From CAYLHF01 sp964383365 (lineage in GTDB: Bacteria; Bacteroidota; Rhodothermia; Rhodothermales; UBA10348), in assembly GCA_964383365.1 (NCBI GenBank), contig CAYLHF010000072.1, positions 1 to 7,325 on the forward strand: 7,325 bases of DNA. The letters run 5' to 3'. Position 1 is the first letter of the stretch, and every line of letters begins with the position of its first letter. The notes below the pieces were generated by a model. It did no database searches and had not been told where the DNA came from. It saw only the letters and a list, made by a program, of their open reading frames with translations. Of this stretch, positions 1 to 6,306 are shown one piece after another. The translations under genes were made by a program, and so were the position numbers.

Positions 1-34
1 TTGGGCGCGGCGTTCCACGGAACGCCGCGCCCAA
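1..34 (-). terminator. Perfect 16-bp inverted repeat, possible terminator hairpin
   Basis: Bases 1-16 and 19-34 are exact reverse complements and GC-rich in the middle (GGGCGCGGCG), with only two bases (AC) between them, so the tip must open to about four bases. It lies 44 bases beyond the stop codon of the minus-strand peroxiredoxin-like gene, where a transcription terminator would be expected. Against a classical intrinsic terminator, the outer pairs read TT...AA on both strands, so no U-run follows within the window. Any U-run for the minus-strand transcript would lie left of base 1 and cannot be seen. It could instead be a dispersed palindromic repeat or an mRNA-stabilising hairpin. The structure is certain; the function is inferred. 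Confidence 0.42.
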
Positions 35-51
35 CTTGTATACTGCCCGTA

Positions 52-75
52 GCTACCGTAATACCTGTCGGTAGC
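52..75. repeat. Small inverted repeat after the peroxiredoxin-like gene
   Basis: GCTACCG (52-58) and CGGTAGC (69-75) are perfect reverse complements around a 10-base loop. The repeat begins three bases past the minus-strand stop codon at 79-81. With the larger hairpin at 1-34 it gives two stem-loops in tandem at the 3' end of that transcript. The stem is short and has no T-run beside it, so on its own it is weak evidence for termination. Confidence 0.3.
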
Positions 76-78
76 CTC

Positions 79-756
79 TCATTCGTCAGACACTGCCACC
101 CGCGCTGCCGTCAATAGTACGTCTCCGTTTACCCGGACCCGGTAGTTGGGATTAACGTACTGAAATTGAATTACGCCTGCTGTATCGATAATGAATGAAG
201 CGGGGACCGGAAGCCAGTGGTGTGTCCTGCCGGAAGCAACCTCCAGATCGATCCCCGCCTTCTGGTACCGGGTGACCATCTCGTCGTTCACGTGAAAAGC
301 GATCCCGTAGGCTCTTGCCGCCTTCAGGTCGTTATCAGACAGCAGCAAGAAATCTACATCCCCCATCTTCAGACTCTCACGCAGCAGTTCTGACTTGTCT
401 GCCGAGATAAATATCAGGTCGTATCCGAGGGCCAGGAGCTCCGGCTCTATTGTGCGGAATCCTGCCAGTTGACGATTGCAATAGGGACACCAACCGCCTC
501 TGTAAAAGGATAAAATTACAGGCTTTTCGAGGTGATCCGGATCGAATGAAAACATGGAACCGTCGGCCGATACAAGCTCGAACGGTTGCGCGTTCATTCC
601 GGGGAGAAGTGGTCGAACCAGTTCCGGTTGGAGCGGTACCGCATTTTTCGGTGCGTACGAATCCGCTGGGCCGGACTGGCACCCGATGAGTCCGGTCGCC
701 ATGAAAATGAGCACAGCAATTCCGTCGGCTAAGTGAAGGGAAGTAAGATGGGGCAT
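79..756 (-). CDS. Peroxiredoxin-like (AhpC/TSA superfamily) lipoprotein
   Basis: The 225-residue protein has a thioredoxin fold. It begins with a hydrophobic segment ending in a lipobox, LIGC, with the lipidated cysteine at residue 26, so the mature protein should be anchored in a membrane facing the periplasm. The core motif is FYRGGWCPYC, with the redox cysteines at 90 and 93, followed by typical peroxiredoxin-like stretches (LIFISADKSE; VPASFIIDTAGVIQF). This matches the AhpC/TSA peroxiredoxin-like group, which has a CxxC active site in place of the lone peroxidatic cysteine of classical 2-Cys enzymes. It probably reduces peroxides or acts as a thiol oxidoreductase; the substrate is unknown. 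I chose ATG at 754-756 because it places the signal peptide at the N-terminus. An in-frame GTG at 801 would add 15 residues containing extra cysteines. The signal peptide is odd in having no Lys or Arg before its hydrophobic core. No Shine-Dalgarno sequence is visible. The gene is divergent from the threonine synthase-like gene. Confidence 0.87.
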   Translation of the reverse strand: MPHLTSLHLADGIAVLIFMATGLIGCQSGPADSYAPKNAVPLQPELVRPLLPGMNAQPFELVSADGSMFSFDPDHLEKPVILSFYRGGWCPYCNRQLAGFRTIEPELLALGYDLIFISADKSELLRESLKMGDVDFLLLSDNDLKAARAYGIAFHVNDEMVTRYQKAGIDLEVASGRTHHWLPVPASFIIDTAGVIQFQYVNPNYRVRVNGDVLLTAARVAVSDE

Positions 757-895
757 TGGATTGGGTAAGATTGAACAAAGGCACGTCGGGCAATGTACCA
801 CATCGCCATCTCCGCGACCGTTTGTTGCCTCATCCTTCCTATTGTTTCGAACGTTGATTTATATTCAGTCTTTTTTTTCAACAAAATAGCCTCGC
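757..895. promoter_or_regulatory. Divergent intergenic region with likely promoters
   Basis: These 139 bases separate the starts of two divergently read genes and must hold both promoters. The half next to the threonine synthase-like gene is clearly AT-richer than its surroundings. It includes TATATT (860-865), which resembles a -10 element about 30 bases before the ATG, and a run of eight T (871-878) in the presumed leader. I could not pair it with a well-spaced -35 or with the Bacteroidota TTTG/TAnnTTTG pattern at the usual spacing. There is no Thr- or Ile-rich leader peptide and no clear attenuator hairpin. Confidence 0.35.
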
Positions 896-2113
896 ATGTC
901 TTCTCACGTCAGCCACCTGGAAGGTGCCATAGACGGCACGGTCCTGGCAAAAGGACAGATTCATACGCTTCACGATGAGCGCCCCATCTGGGTCCGATAT
1001 AATCTGGAAGAAATCCGAGCAGCCATCAAACCGGCAGATTTCGCACACCGAAGAAACGATATGTGGCGGTATCGGGAATTACTTCCGGTCGAAGAAGAGC
1101 GAGATATAGTCTCTCTCGGGGAAGGTATGACCCCTCTTCTTCGATCCGAGAGACTAGGCACCCAACTGGGCCACAAGAATCTCTGGATCAAGGACGAATC
1201 TCAGCTTCCAACCGGGTCCTTCAAGGCCAGGGGACTGGCCATGGCGGTAACCATGGCTGCAACATTCGGGATCGATAGAATCGCCATGCCTACCGCTGGC
1301 AATGCCGGTGGAGCGCTCGCCGCTTACGCGGCTCGCGCGGGTATGGATGCGTACGTCTTCATGCCGGCTGATACCCCCCGCGTTAATCAGTTCGAGACCG
1401 TACAATTCGGAGCAAAGGTCTTTCGCGTGGACGGACTGATCTCTGATTGTGGAAAAATAGTGGGCCTCGGAAAAGACGCCATGAACTGGTTTGATGTCTC
1501 CACCCTGAAGGAGCCGTACCGGATCGAAGGCAAGAAAACGATGGGCCTCGAAATCGCCGAACAATTCGACTGGAACCTCCCTGATGTCATCGTCTACCCA
1601 ACAGGAGGGGGTACTGGCCTCATCGGTATGTGGAAGGCATTCAACGAGTTACGAAAGTTGGGATGGCTGAAGTCGGACACGATGCCCCGAATGGTAGCGG
1701 TCCAATCAGACGGATGCTGCCCGGTCGTCCGGGCATTCGAAGCGGGAGAGCGTTTCTGCACGTTTTTTCGACATGCCAGGACGGTTGCAAAAGGACTTCG
1801 CGTACCGGCCGCCGTAGGAGACTTCATGATCCTGGATGCCCTCCGAGAAAGCAACGGAACCGCTCTGGCCGTCCCGGAAGAAGGCATTCAGGAATGGATG
1901 CATCTTTCCGCGCGTTCGGAGGGTATATCGACCGGCCCTGAAACGGCCGCATGTGTTGGTGCCGTAGAATCCCTCTCGCGGTCCGGCTGGATCAGCCGGG
2001 AAGAACGAGTGGTCATATTCAACTGCGGTGCGCTTCAAAAAAACATAGAACTGTACGACGATTCGATTCCGATTCTGGACCACAATGGAGACATCGACTG
2101 GTCGAGCCTGTAA
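896..2113 (+). CDS. thrC: Threonine synthase-type PLP-dependent enzyme
   Basis: This 405-residue protein is of the fold-type II PLP family. Threonine synthase converts O-phosphohomoserine to threonine and phosphate in the cytoplasm. The Schiff-base lysine is K110 in PTGSFKARG. The cofactor-contacting asparagine lies in AGNAGGALAAYAARAG (from residue 135), and the phosphate-binding glycine loop is TGGGTG (236-241). Length and the preceding segment (WRYRELLP, LGEGMTPLL) fit the family. Two features diverge. The N-terminal region that in related proteins reads roughly LECxxCG...HTLC reads HLEGAIDG...HTLHD here, so the cysteines are gone. The C-terminal loop, usually TGxGLK, reads FNCGALQKN. It may therefore be true threonine synthase or a paralogue acting on a related substrate. 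Start ATG 896 gives the family's normal N-terminus; there is no Shine-Dalgarno sequence. The downstream M61 gene follows after 23 bp, so co-transcription is likely. Confidence 0.85.
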   Translation: MSSHVSHLEGAIDGTVLAKGQIHTLHDERPIWVRYNLEEIRAAIKPADFAHRRNDMWRYRELLPVEEERDIVSLGEGMTPLLRSERLGTQLGHKNLWIKDESQLPTGSFKARGLAMAVTMAATFGIDRIAMPTAGNAGGALAAYAARAGMDAYVFMPADTPRVNQFETVQFGAKVFRVDGLISDCGKIVGLGKDAMNWFDVSTLKEPYRIEGKKTMGLEIAEQFDWNLPDVIVYPTGGGTGLIGMWKAFNELRKLGWLKSDTMPRMVAVQSDGCCPVVRAFEAGERFCTFFRHARTVAKGLRVPAAVGDFMILDALRESNGTALAVPEEGIQEWMHLSARSEGISTGPETAACVGAVESLSRSGWISREERVVIFNCGALQKNIELYDDSIPILDHNGDIDWSSL

Positions 2114-2136
2114 CATCCATCGAACCCCTTATACCC

Positions 2137-3957
2137 TTGTATACTTTCCTACGATCCATCTGCCTGGCAGTCGTCCTTCTTCTCGTCAGCTTCCTGCAAC
2201 CCACCGAAGTCGCGTCTGCGACTGACGCGTCGGAAATAACGTATACCGTCTCCTGGGAGCGGCCGGTAAGGCACTATTTTACGGTCGAAATGAACATCGA
2301 GGTCCGCGACGGCAATCACGTTGATGTTCGAATCCCCGCGTGGCGGCCGGGCCGCTATGTGCTTCAGGACTTCGCTCGAAACGTCGTCGGATTTTCGGCA
2401 ACCCGAACCGACGGATCCCCCCTCTCATTCCGAAAGCTGGATAAGGGAACGTGGAGAATAGATGCAGCAGGCAGCAATGCGGTGACCGTTCACTACCGCG
2501 TGTACGCTTATGAACTCGATGCCGGAAATAGCTATCTGGACGATACCGAAGCCTACATCAATCCCATCACTGTCCTGATGTATGTCCCCGGACGTGAACT
2601 CGAACCCGTTCGTCTTCACCTCGTCAATCCGAATAAATGGCCTGTCGCAACGGCCCTGGATCCGGATATCGACGGATCGTTCCCGGCAACGAGTTACCAC
2701 GAAATGGTCGACTCGCCGTTCATTATCAGTCCTCATTTCAAAACGCTGACATTCGAGGAAGGTGGCGCGACTTTTCAGATCGTACTGAAGGGAAAAAGCA
2801 ATTACGATCCGGATCAAATAGTGGATGCGCTACACAAGATTGTCCGGGAGCAGGCCGCCTCGATGGGTGTGATCCCGTTCGAGAGATATGTCTTCCTCTA
2901 CCATCTTGTGCCAACGTTCATGGGTCACGGAGTCGAACACCGCAATTCTACTTCGATAGTCGTTGGACCGGCAGACTTTTCGAATTCCCGCTTCTACCAG
3001 GGATTATTCCTGGGTGTCACGGCCCACGAATTTTTCCACGTCTGGAACGTCGAGCGCATCAGACCGGAAGCGATCTATTATCCGGATTATTCGGTAGAAA
3101 ATTACACCACTACGATGTGGATCTACGAGGGAATCACCTCCTATTACACGATGACGACCAACCTCCGGGCAGGTCTTGCCACGCTGGACGTCTTTCTCTC
3201 GAGACTGGCCAGTACCATGCAGGGGTACGACCGATCATATGGAAGACATATCACAAGCGTTGCCATGTCCAGTTGGGATTCGTGGACCAAATCATCTGAT
3301 TCTCCGCCGAATACATTCTATTCATTCTATACCGCCGGAAATGTTCTAGGAGCCCTCCTCGACCTGGAAGTCATGGGCAGATCCGCTGGGGAGAAGTCTC
3401 TGGACGATGTGTTCAGGTATCTGTATGAAACGTACGCAGCCAACGATAAGGGAGTGCCGGAAACGGGCTTCCAGACAGCACTTGAATCGGTCGCCGGAGG
3501 GAGTTTTCAGGACTTTTTCGACAGGTATGTAAACGGGACTCAGGATATCGACTACGATGCGTTTCTGTCTCACGCCGGTTTTCGACTCGAACGTGCCGTC
3601 GATCTGGATCAATCGCCCGTACAAATCGGTCTCCAGACCCGCAAAAACGGAGAAGAAATCGTGGTAACCGGTATCATTCCCGATTCACCGTCCGATCGTG
3701 CAGGCTTCGATATCAACGATGTCGTCGTATCGGTAGACGGAGTTCAGGTTGCTGGAGATTTAAATCACTTGCTTCATTCCCACCTGCCGGGTGTCGAGGT
3801 AACCGTCGAAGTAAAACGGGGCTCACGAACGCTGAACCTACCTGTCACGCTCGGTGCCGGAGGCAATATATTCTATCGAATCAGCGGAAAAGCGGAGGTC
3901 ACCGATCTCCAGAAGAAGATTCGCGACCGCTGGTTTCAGAGTCGGGCTGTGTATTAG
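2137..3957 (+). CDS. Secreted M61 family (glycyl aminopeptidase-like) metalloprotease with PDZ domain
   Basis: From TTG 2137 this encodes 606 residues. Residues 1-28 form a signal peptide (hydrophobic core LAVVLLLVSFL, cleavage signal ASA before T29), so it acts in the periplasm or outside the cell. An N-terminal beta domain (about 33-200) precedes the zinc peptidase domain. The zinc site is HEFFH (297-301) with probable third ligand E331 in YEGITSYY; GVEHRNS (265-271) is the family's conserved loop before it. A PDZ domain covers about 500-575 (GIIPDSPSDRAGFDINDVVVSVDG). Family M61 cleaves N-terminal glycine or alanine from peptides; the substrate here is unknown. The reading frame runs back to an ATG at 1951 inside the upstream gene, but that would bury the signal peptide behind 62 basic, unfamilylike residues. 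No ATG or GTG occurs in frame between the upstream stop and TTG 2137. No Shine-Dalgarno sequence is seen. It is probably co-transcribed with the threonine synthase-like gene. Confidence 0.88.
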   Translation: MYTFLRSICLAVVLLLVSFLQPTEVASATDASEITYTVSWERPVRHYFTVEMNIEVRDGNHVDVRIPAWRPGRYVLQDFARNVVGFSATRTDGSPLSFRKLDKGTWRIDAAGSNAVTVHYRVYAYELDAGNSYLDDTEAYINPITVLMYVPGRELEPVRLHLVNPNKWPVATALDPDIDGSFPATSYHEMVDSPFIISPHFKTLTFEEGGATFQIVLKGKSNYDPDQIVDALHKIVREQAASMGVIPFERYVFLYHLVPTFMGHGVEHRNSTSIVVGPADFSNSRFYQGLFLGVTAHEFFHVWNVERIRPEAIYYPDYSVENYTTTMWIYEGITSYYTMTTNLRAGLATLDVFLSRLASTMQGYDRSYGRHITSVAMSSWDSWTKSSDSPPNTFYSFYTAGNVLGALLDLEVMGRSAGEKSLDDVFRYLYETYAANDKGVPETGFQTALESVAGGSFQDFFDRYVNGTQDIDYDAFLSHAGFRLERAVDLDQSPVQIGLQTRKNGEEIVVTGIIPDSPSDRAGFDINDVVVSVDGVQVAGDLNHLLHSHLPGVEVTVEVKRGSRTLNLPVTLGAGGNIFYRISGKAEVTDLQKKIRDRWFQSRAVY

Positions 3958-4048
3958 GGTCCTCGCGAATTGCACCAACATGTTTCGACGTCCGCTCCTG
4001 TCTGTAATCCGGCAGCAGAAAGGAACCGTGGATCGACGTCAGACCGGC

Positions 4049-4723
4049 CTACGGATTCCGGTCGGTGAGGTCGACCAGTAGATCGAATGATACGGTGACT
4101 CGGTCTTTCGTATGAAGTGCCCCGAAGGCAGCAGTTGGCGGTTTCATTCCGTATTCCTTCATGGAGAGACTATGCCCTCCGGTGAAACGAACCACCTGTT
4201 CTCCTGCAGGTATAGCAAATACCTCCAGTTCTATTGGCTTCCGGACACCGGCCAGGGTCAGATTACCAGTCACTGTCAACGCCGACCCGACGGTCCCTGA
4301 TGAATCGGTTTTTGCGTTCTGCGTGATGAGAGTGGACTCGAACGAAATAACCGGATACTCTGATACCTTGAGCGCATTGTGCATCAGGCGATCCATAATC
4401 CGGCTTTTCCGACTTACCATTTTCGCAGACGATACGTGAAAGACGACCGATTCCCATATCCGTCCGTTTGAACGTGGACCACCGTCGACGACGTTCCCTG
4501 AAAACTCGGTGGCATAAACCGTCCAGTCACTCTTGTTGGACTCACCGGCTACGTGCAATGTGCTCGCCGGAGTAAATTCCCGCACGGTCTGGCCGAGTGC
4601 CGGGTCCGAATATCTCGCAAATGCGAGTACGGCAATGCACATGGCCCCGGTGAAGGCTCGTCTCCGTAGCCGAGCGACATAACCCGGGTGATCCGGGTGC
4701 TGATGGATAACGAAATACTTCAT
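4049..4723 (-). CDS. Secreted YceI-domain protein
   Basis: The 224-residue protein has a signal peptide and a YceI-like domain. The N-terminus is unusually long: a His-rich stretch, then LRRR (19-22), then a hydrophobic core (about 24-37) and a likely cleavage near ALG-Q45. The domain (about 47-220) shows the usual order: a strand DWTV (66-69), a basic helix with DRLMHNALKVSEYPVISFES (111-130), LTVTGNLTLAGVRKPIELEV (149-168), and the closing block KEYGMKPPTAAFG (189-201) with VTVSFDLLVDL (209-219). YceI proteins form a lipocalin-like barrel; some family members bind polyisoprenoid lipids, but the role here is unknown. It lies convergent to the M61 gene with 91 bp between the stops, and divergent from the oxidoreductase gene. 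ATG 4723 is the first start; M28 would lose the basic n-region. No Shine-Dalgarno sequence is visible. Confidence 0.85.
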   Translation of the reverse strand: MKYFVIHQHPDHPGYVARLRRRAFTGAMCIAVLAFARYSDPALGQTVREFTPASTLHVAGESNKSDWTVYATEFSGNVVDGGPRSNGRIWESVVFHVSSAKMVSRKSRIMDRLMHNALKVSEYPVISFESTLITQNAKTDSSGTVGSALTVTGNLTLAGVRKPIELEVFAIPAGEQVVRFTGGHSLSMKEYGMKPPTAAFGALHTKDRVTVSFDLLVDLTDRNP

Positions 4724-4838
4724 GAATGACCGGATGAGATGGTAGTGTATTGCGAAGATACGATTCGATCTTGTCCCGGTCGTTCCCTACTTTGATGCTA
4801 CCCGCAATTCTTAAAAACAGACTATTCCCGACTCGCAC
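4724..4838. promoter_or_regulatory. Divergent intergenic region between YceI and oxidoreductase genes
   Basis: The 115 bases between two divergent start codons should carry both promoters. TACTTTG (4789-4795) resembles the Bacteroidota -7 element TAnnTTTG with one base missing. TTG at 4771-4773 is a possible partner, but the spacing (15 bases) is shorter than the usual about 19. The stretch TTCTTAAAAACAGA upstream of the oxidoreductase start is A/T-rich, as often found before start codons in that phylum. I see no operator palindrome. The promoter call rests mainly on gene orientation. Confidence 0.3.
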
Positions 4839-6266
4839 ATGAAGCCGTCTGATTCGAAAGCCCAATCCACACGACGCGATTTTCTTAAAAAAGGTGCTCT
4901 GGCGGCTTCGGCTGTCGTCGCTGGAGTGGGTTCGAGTACGGCCAAACCGGGGAAAGTATTTAGATACGGGGCGACGGCGCCAGGATCCGTCCTTGGAGCC
5001 AACGATCGACTACGCGTCGGGCACATCGGAGTCGGTGGACAGGGATTCAACGCCCATGTTCGCACGGTTACGAACATGAACGGAGATAATGAAGCATTCC
5101 ACGATTACAACTTTAACGCAGTCTCGGTAGCGGCATGCGATCTGTATTCCGGGCGACGAGACCGGGCAGCCGATCTCATGGAGTTGACCCGAACGACCCG
5201 AGGTCTGGGAGACTATACGGTCACGAGACACCAGGATCACCGAGAACTTCTGGACCGGAAGGACATCGATGTTGTCTTTATCGGTACCGTGGATCACTGG
5301 CACGCTCAGGTGGCCATGGACGCCCTTGAAGCAGGGAAACATGTGTATTGCGAGAAACCGATGACACGCTACCTGGGAGAAGCATTTCAGGTATACGATA
5401 CCGTCCAGAAGACGGGAAAGAAGTTCCAGATTGGCTCCCAATTCTGTACGGAAGGGAAATGGCATGTAGCTGCCGACCTGATCCGCGCAGGCAAGATCGG
5501 TCCACTCGTCCTCGGGCAGAATTCGTATATGAGAAATTCCCCGGACGGTGAATGGAACTACTATCAACTCGAGGAGGGTGTCACTCCCGAGACGATGGAC
5601 TGGGATCACTGGCTCGGCAACGTCCATAATCGGTCAGCGTTCAACAGAGAGCATTACCATCGGTGGAGAAAGTACCTCCGCTACTGTGCGGGCATTCTTG
5701 GAGACCTTCTGGCACACCGTGTTCATCCGCTGATCATAGCGACCGGAAATCCGGAGTTTCCCAAACGGGTGGCGTGTCTGGGTAATCACAAGATCACGAC
5801 CGATCAGTTGGGCCCGGAAGATCGGACAGTCACGGACAATACCCAGGTGGTAGCAGAATTCCCCAGTGGTTATTCCATCATCGTCACGGGATCATCGGTC
5901 AATGAGCAGGGACTTCCGCAGGTATTTCGCGGTCAGGAGGCCACGCTCTATTTCGGTGGTGGCACCGTTGAACTGAGACCGGAACGACCATTCGCGGATC
6001 TTGTCGACCAGGAGACGCACGAGAATATCGAACCCGGAGTAAGCATCCCGGCTCATGCAAATAACCTGTTCGAATCTATTCGCGCCGATACAGAGCCGAA
6101 CGGAAATATCGAGGTGGCCATACGCGCCCAGACGGTCATATCGATGGCAGAAATGTCTGAGCGACTCGGGGAAATGGTGTATTTCGACGAAAACAAGCGC
6201 TCCATGCATACAGGAAGCGGACGGCCGCTGGAGACTCTGACCTACGGCACACTGGAATTGTCGTGA
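4839..6266 (+). CDS. Tat-exported Gfo/Idh/MocA family oxidoreductase
   Basis: The 475-residue protein is an NAD(P)-dependent dehydrogenase of the Gfo/Idh/MocA family, which typically oxidises or reduces sugars, inositols or their derivatives. It starts with a twin-arginine signal, TRRDFLKK (11-18) followed by ALAASAVVAGVG, so it should be exported folded with its cofactor. The Rossmann domain begins with VGHIGVGGQG (60-69). VFIGTVDHWH (146-155) and the family's CEKP motif (171-174, with K173 the expected catalytic lysine) follow. The C-terminal alpha/beta domain includes AGILGDLLAH (284-293), where D289 and H293 sit where catalytic residues are usual, then EFPSGYS, VNEQGLP and the closing AEMSERLGEMVYFDE. 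This places it in the Tat-type subgroup common in Bacteroidota and Planctomycetota. The substrate cannot be told from sequence. ATG 4839 gives a complete Tat signal; there is no Shine-Dalgarno sequence. An apbE-like gene follows 40 bp downstream. Confidence 0.9.
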   Translation: MKPSDSKAQSTRRDFLKKGALAASAVVAGVGSSTAKPGKVFRYGATAPGSVLGANDRLRVGHIGVGGQGFNAHVRTVTNMNGDNEAFHDYNFNAVSVAACDLYSGRRDRAADLMELTRTTRGLGDYTVTRHQDHRELLDRKDIDVVFIGTVDHWHAQVAMDALEAGKHVYCEKPMTRYLGEAFQVYDTVQKTGKKFQIGSQFCTEGKWHVAADLIRAGKIGPLVLGQNSYMRNSPDGEWNYYQLEEGVTPETMDWDHWLGNVHNRSAFNREHYHRWRKYLRYCAGILGDLLAHRVHPLIIATGNPEFPKRVACLGNHKITTDQLGPEDRTVTDNTQVVAEFPSGYSIIVTGSSVNEQGLPQVFRGQEATLYFGGGTVELRPERPFADLVDQETHENIEPGVSIPAHANNLFESIRADTEPNGNIEVAIRAQTVISMAEMSERLGEMVYFDENKRSMHTGSGRPLETLTYGTLELS

Positions 6267-6306
6267 CGTAGCTAACGCTCCGTAGCACCCGGTTCGACCT
6301 CTCTCA

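Noticed and set aside
866..895. Run of eight T before thrC as a possible attenuator terminator
   Set aside because: No stable GC-rich stem precedes it, and there is no Thr/Ile-rich leader peptide.
2637..3299. Plus-strand open frame of 220 codons inside the M61 gene
   Set aside because: It overlaps the peptidase active-site region in another frame and has no family features. The M61 frame explains this DNA.
4042..4063. Inverted repeat GACCGG/CCGGTC between the convergent M61 and YceI genes
   Set aside because: It has only six base pairs, a 10-base loop and no T-run on either strand, and it overlaps the last codons of the YceI gene. It is too weak to call a terminator.
5010..5627. Minus-strand open frame of 205 codons opposite the oxidoreductase
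   Set aside because: It is antisense to the conserved Rossmann and EKP motifs and has no independent support.
6264..6290. Repeated CGTAGC and short GCTA/TAGC pairing between oxidoreductase and apbE
   Set aside because: The pairing is only four bases and the repeat six bases, within chance expectation; it is not a credible regulatory hairpin.
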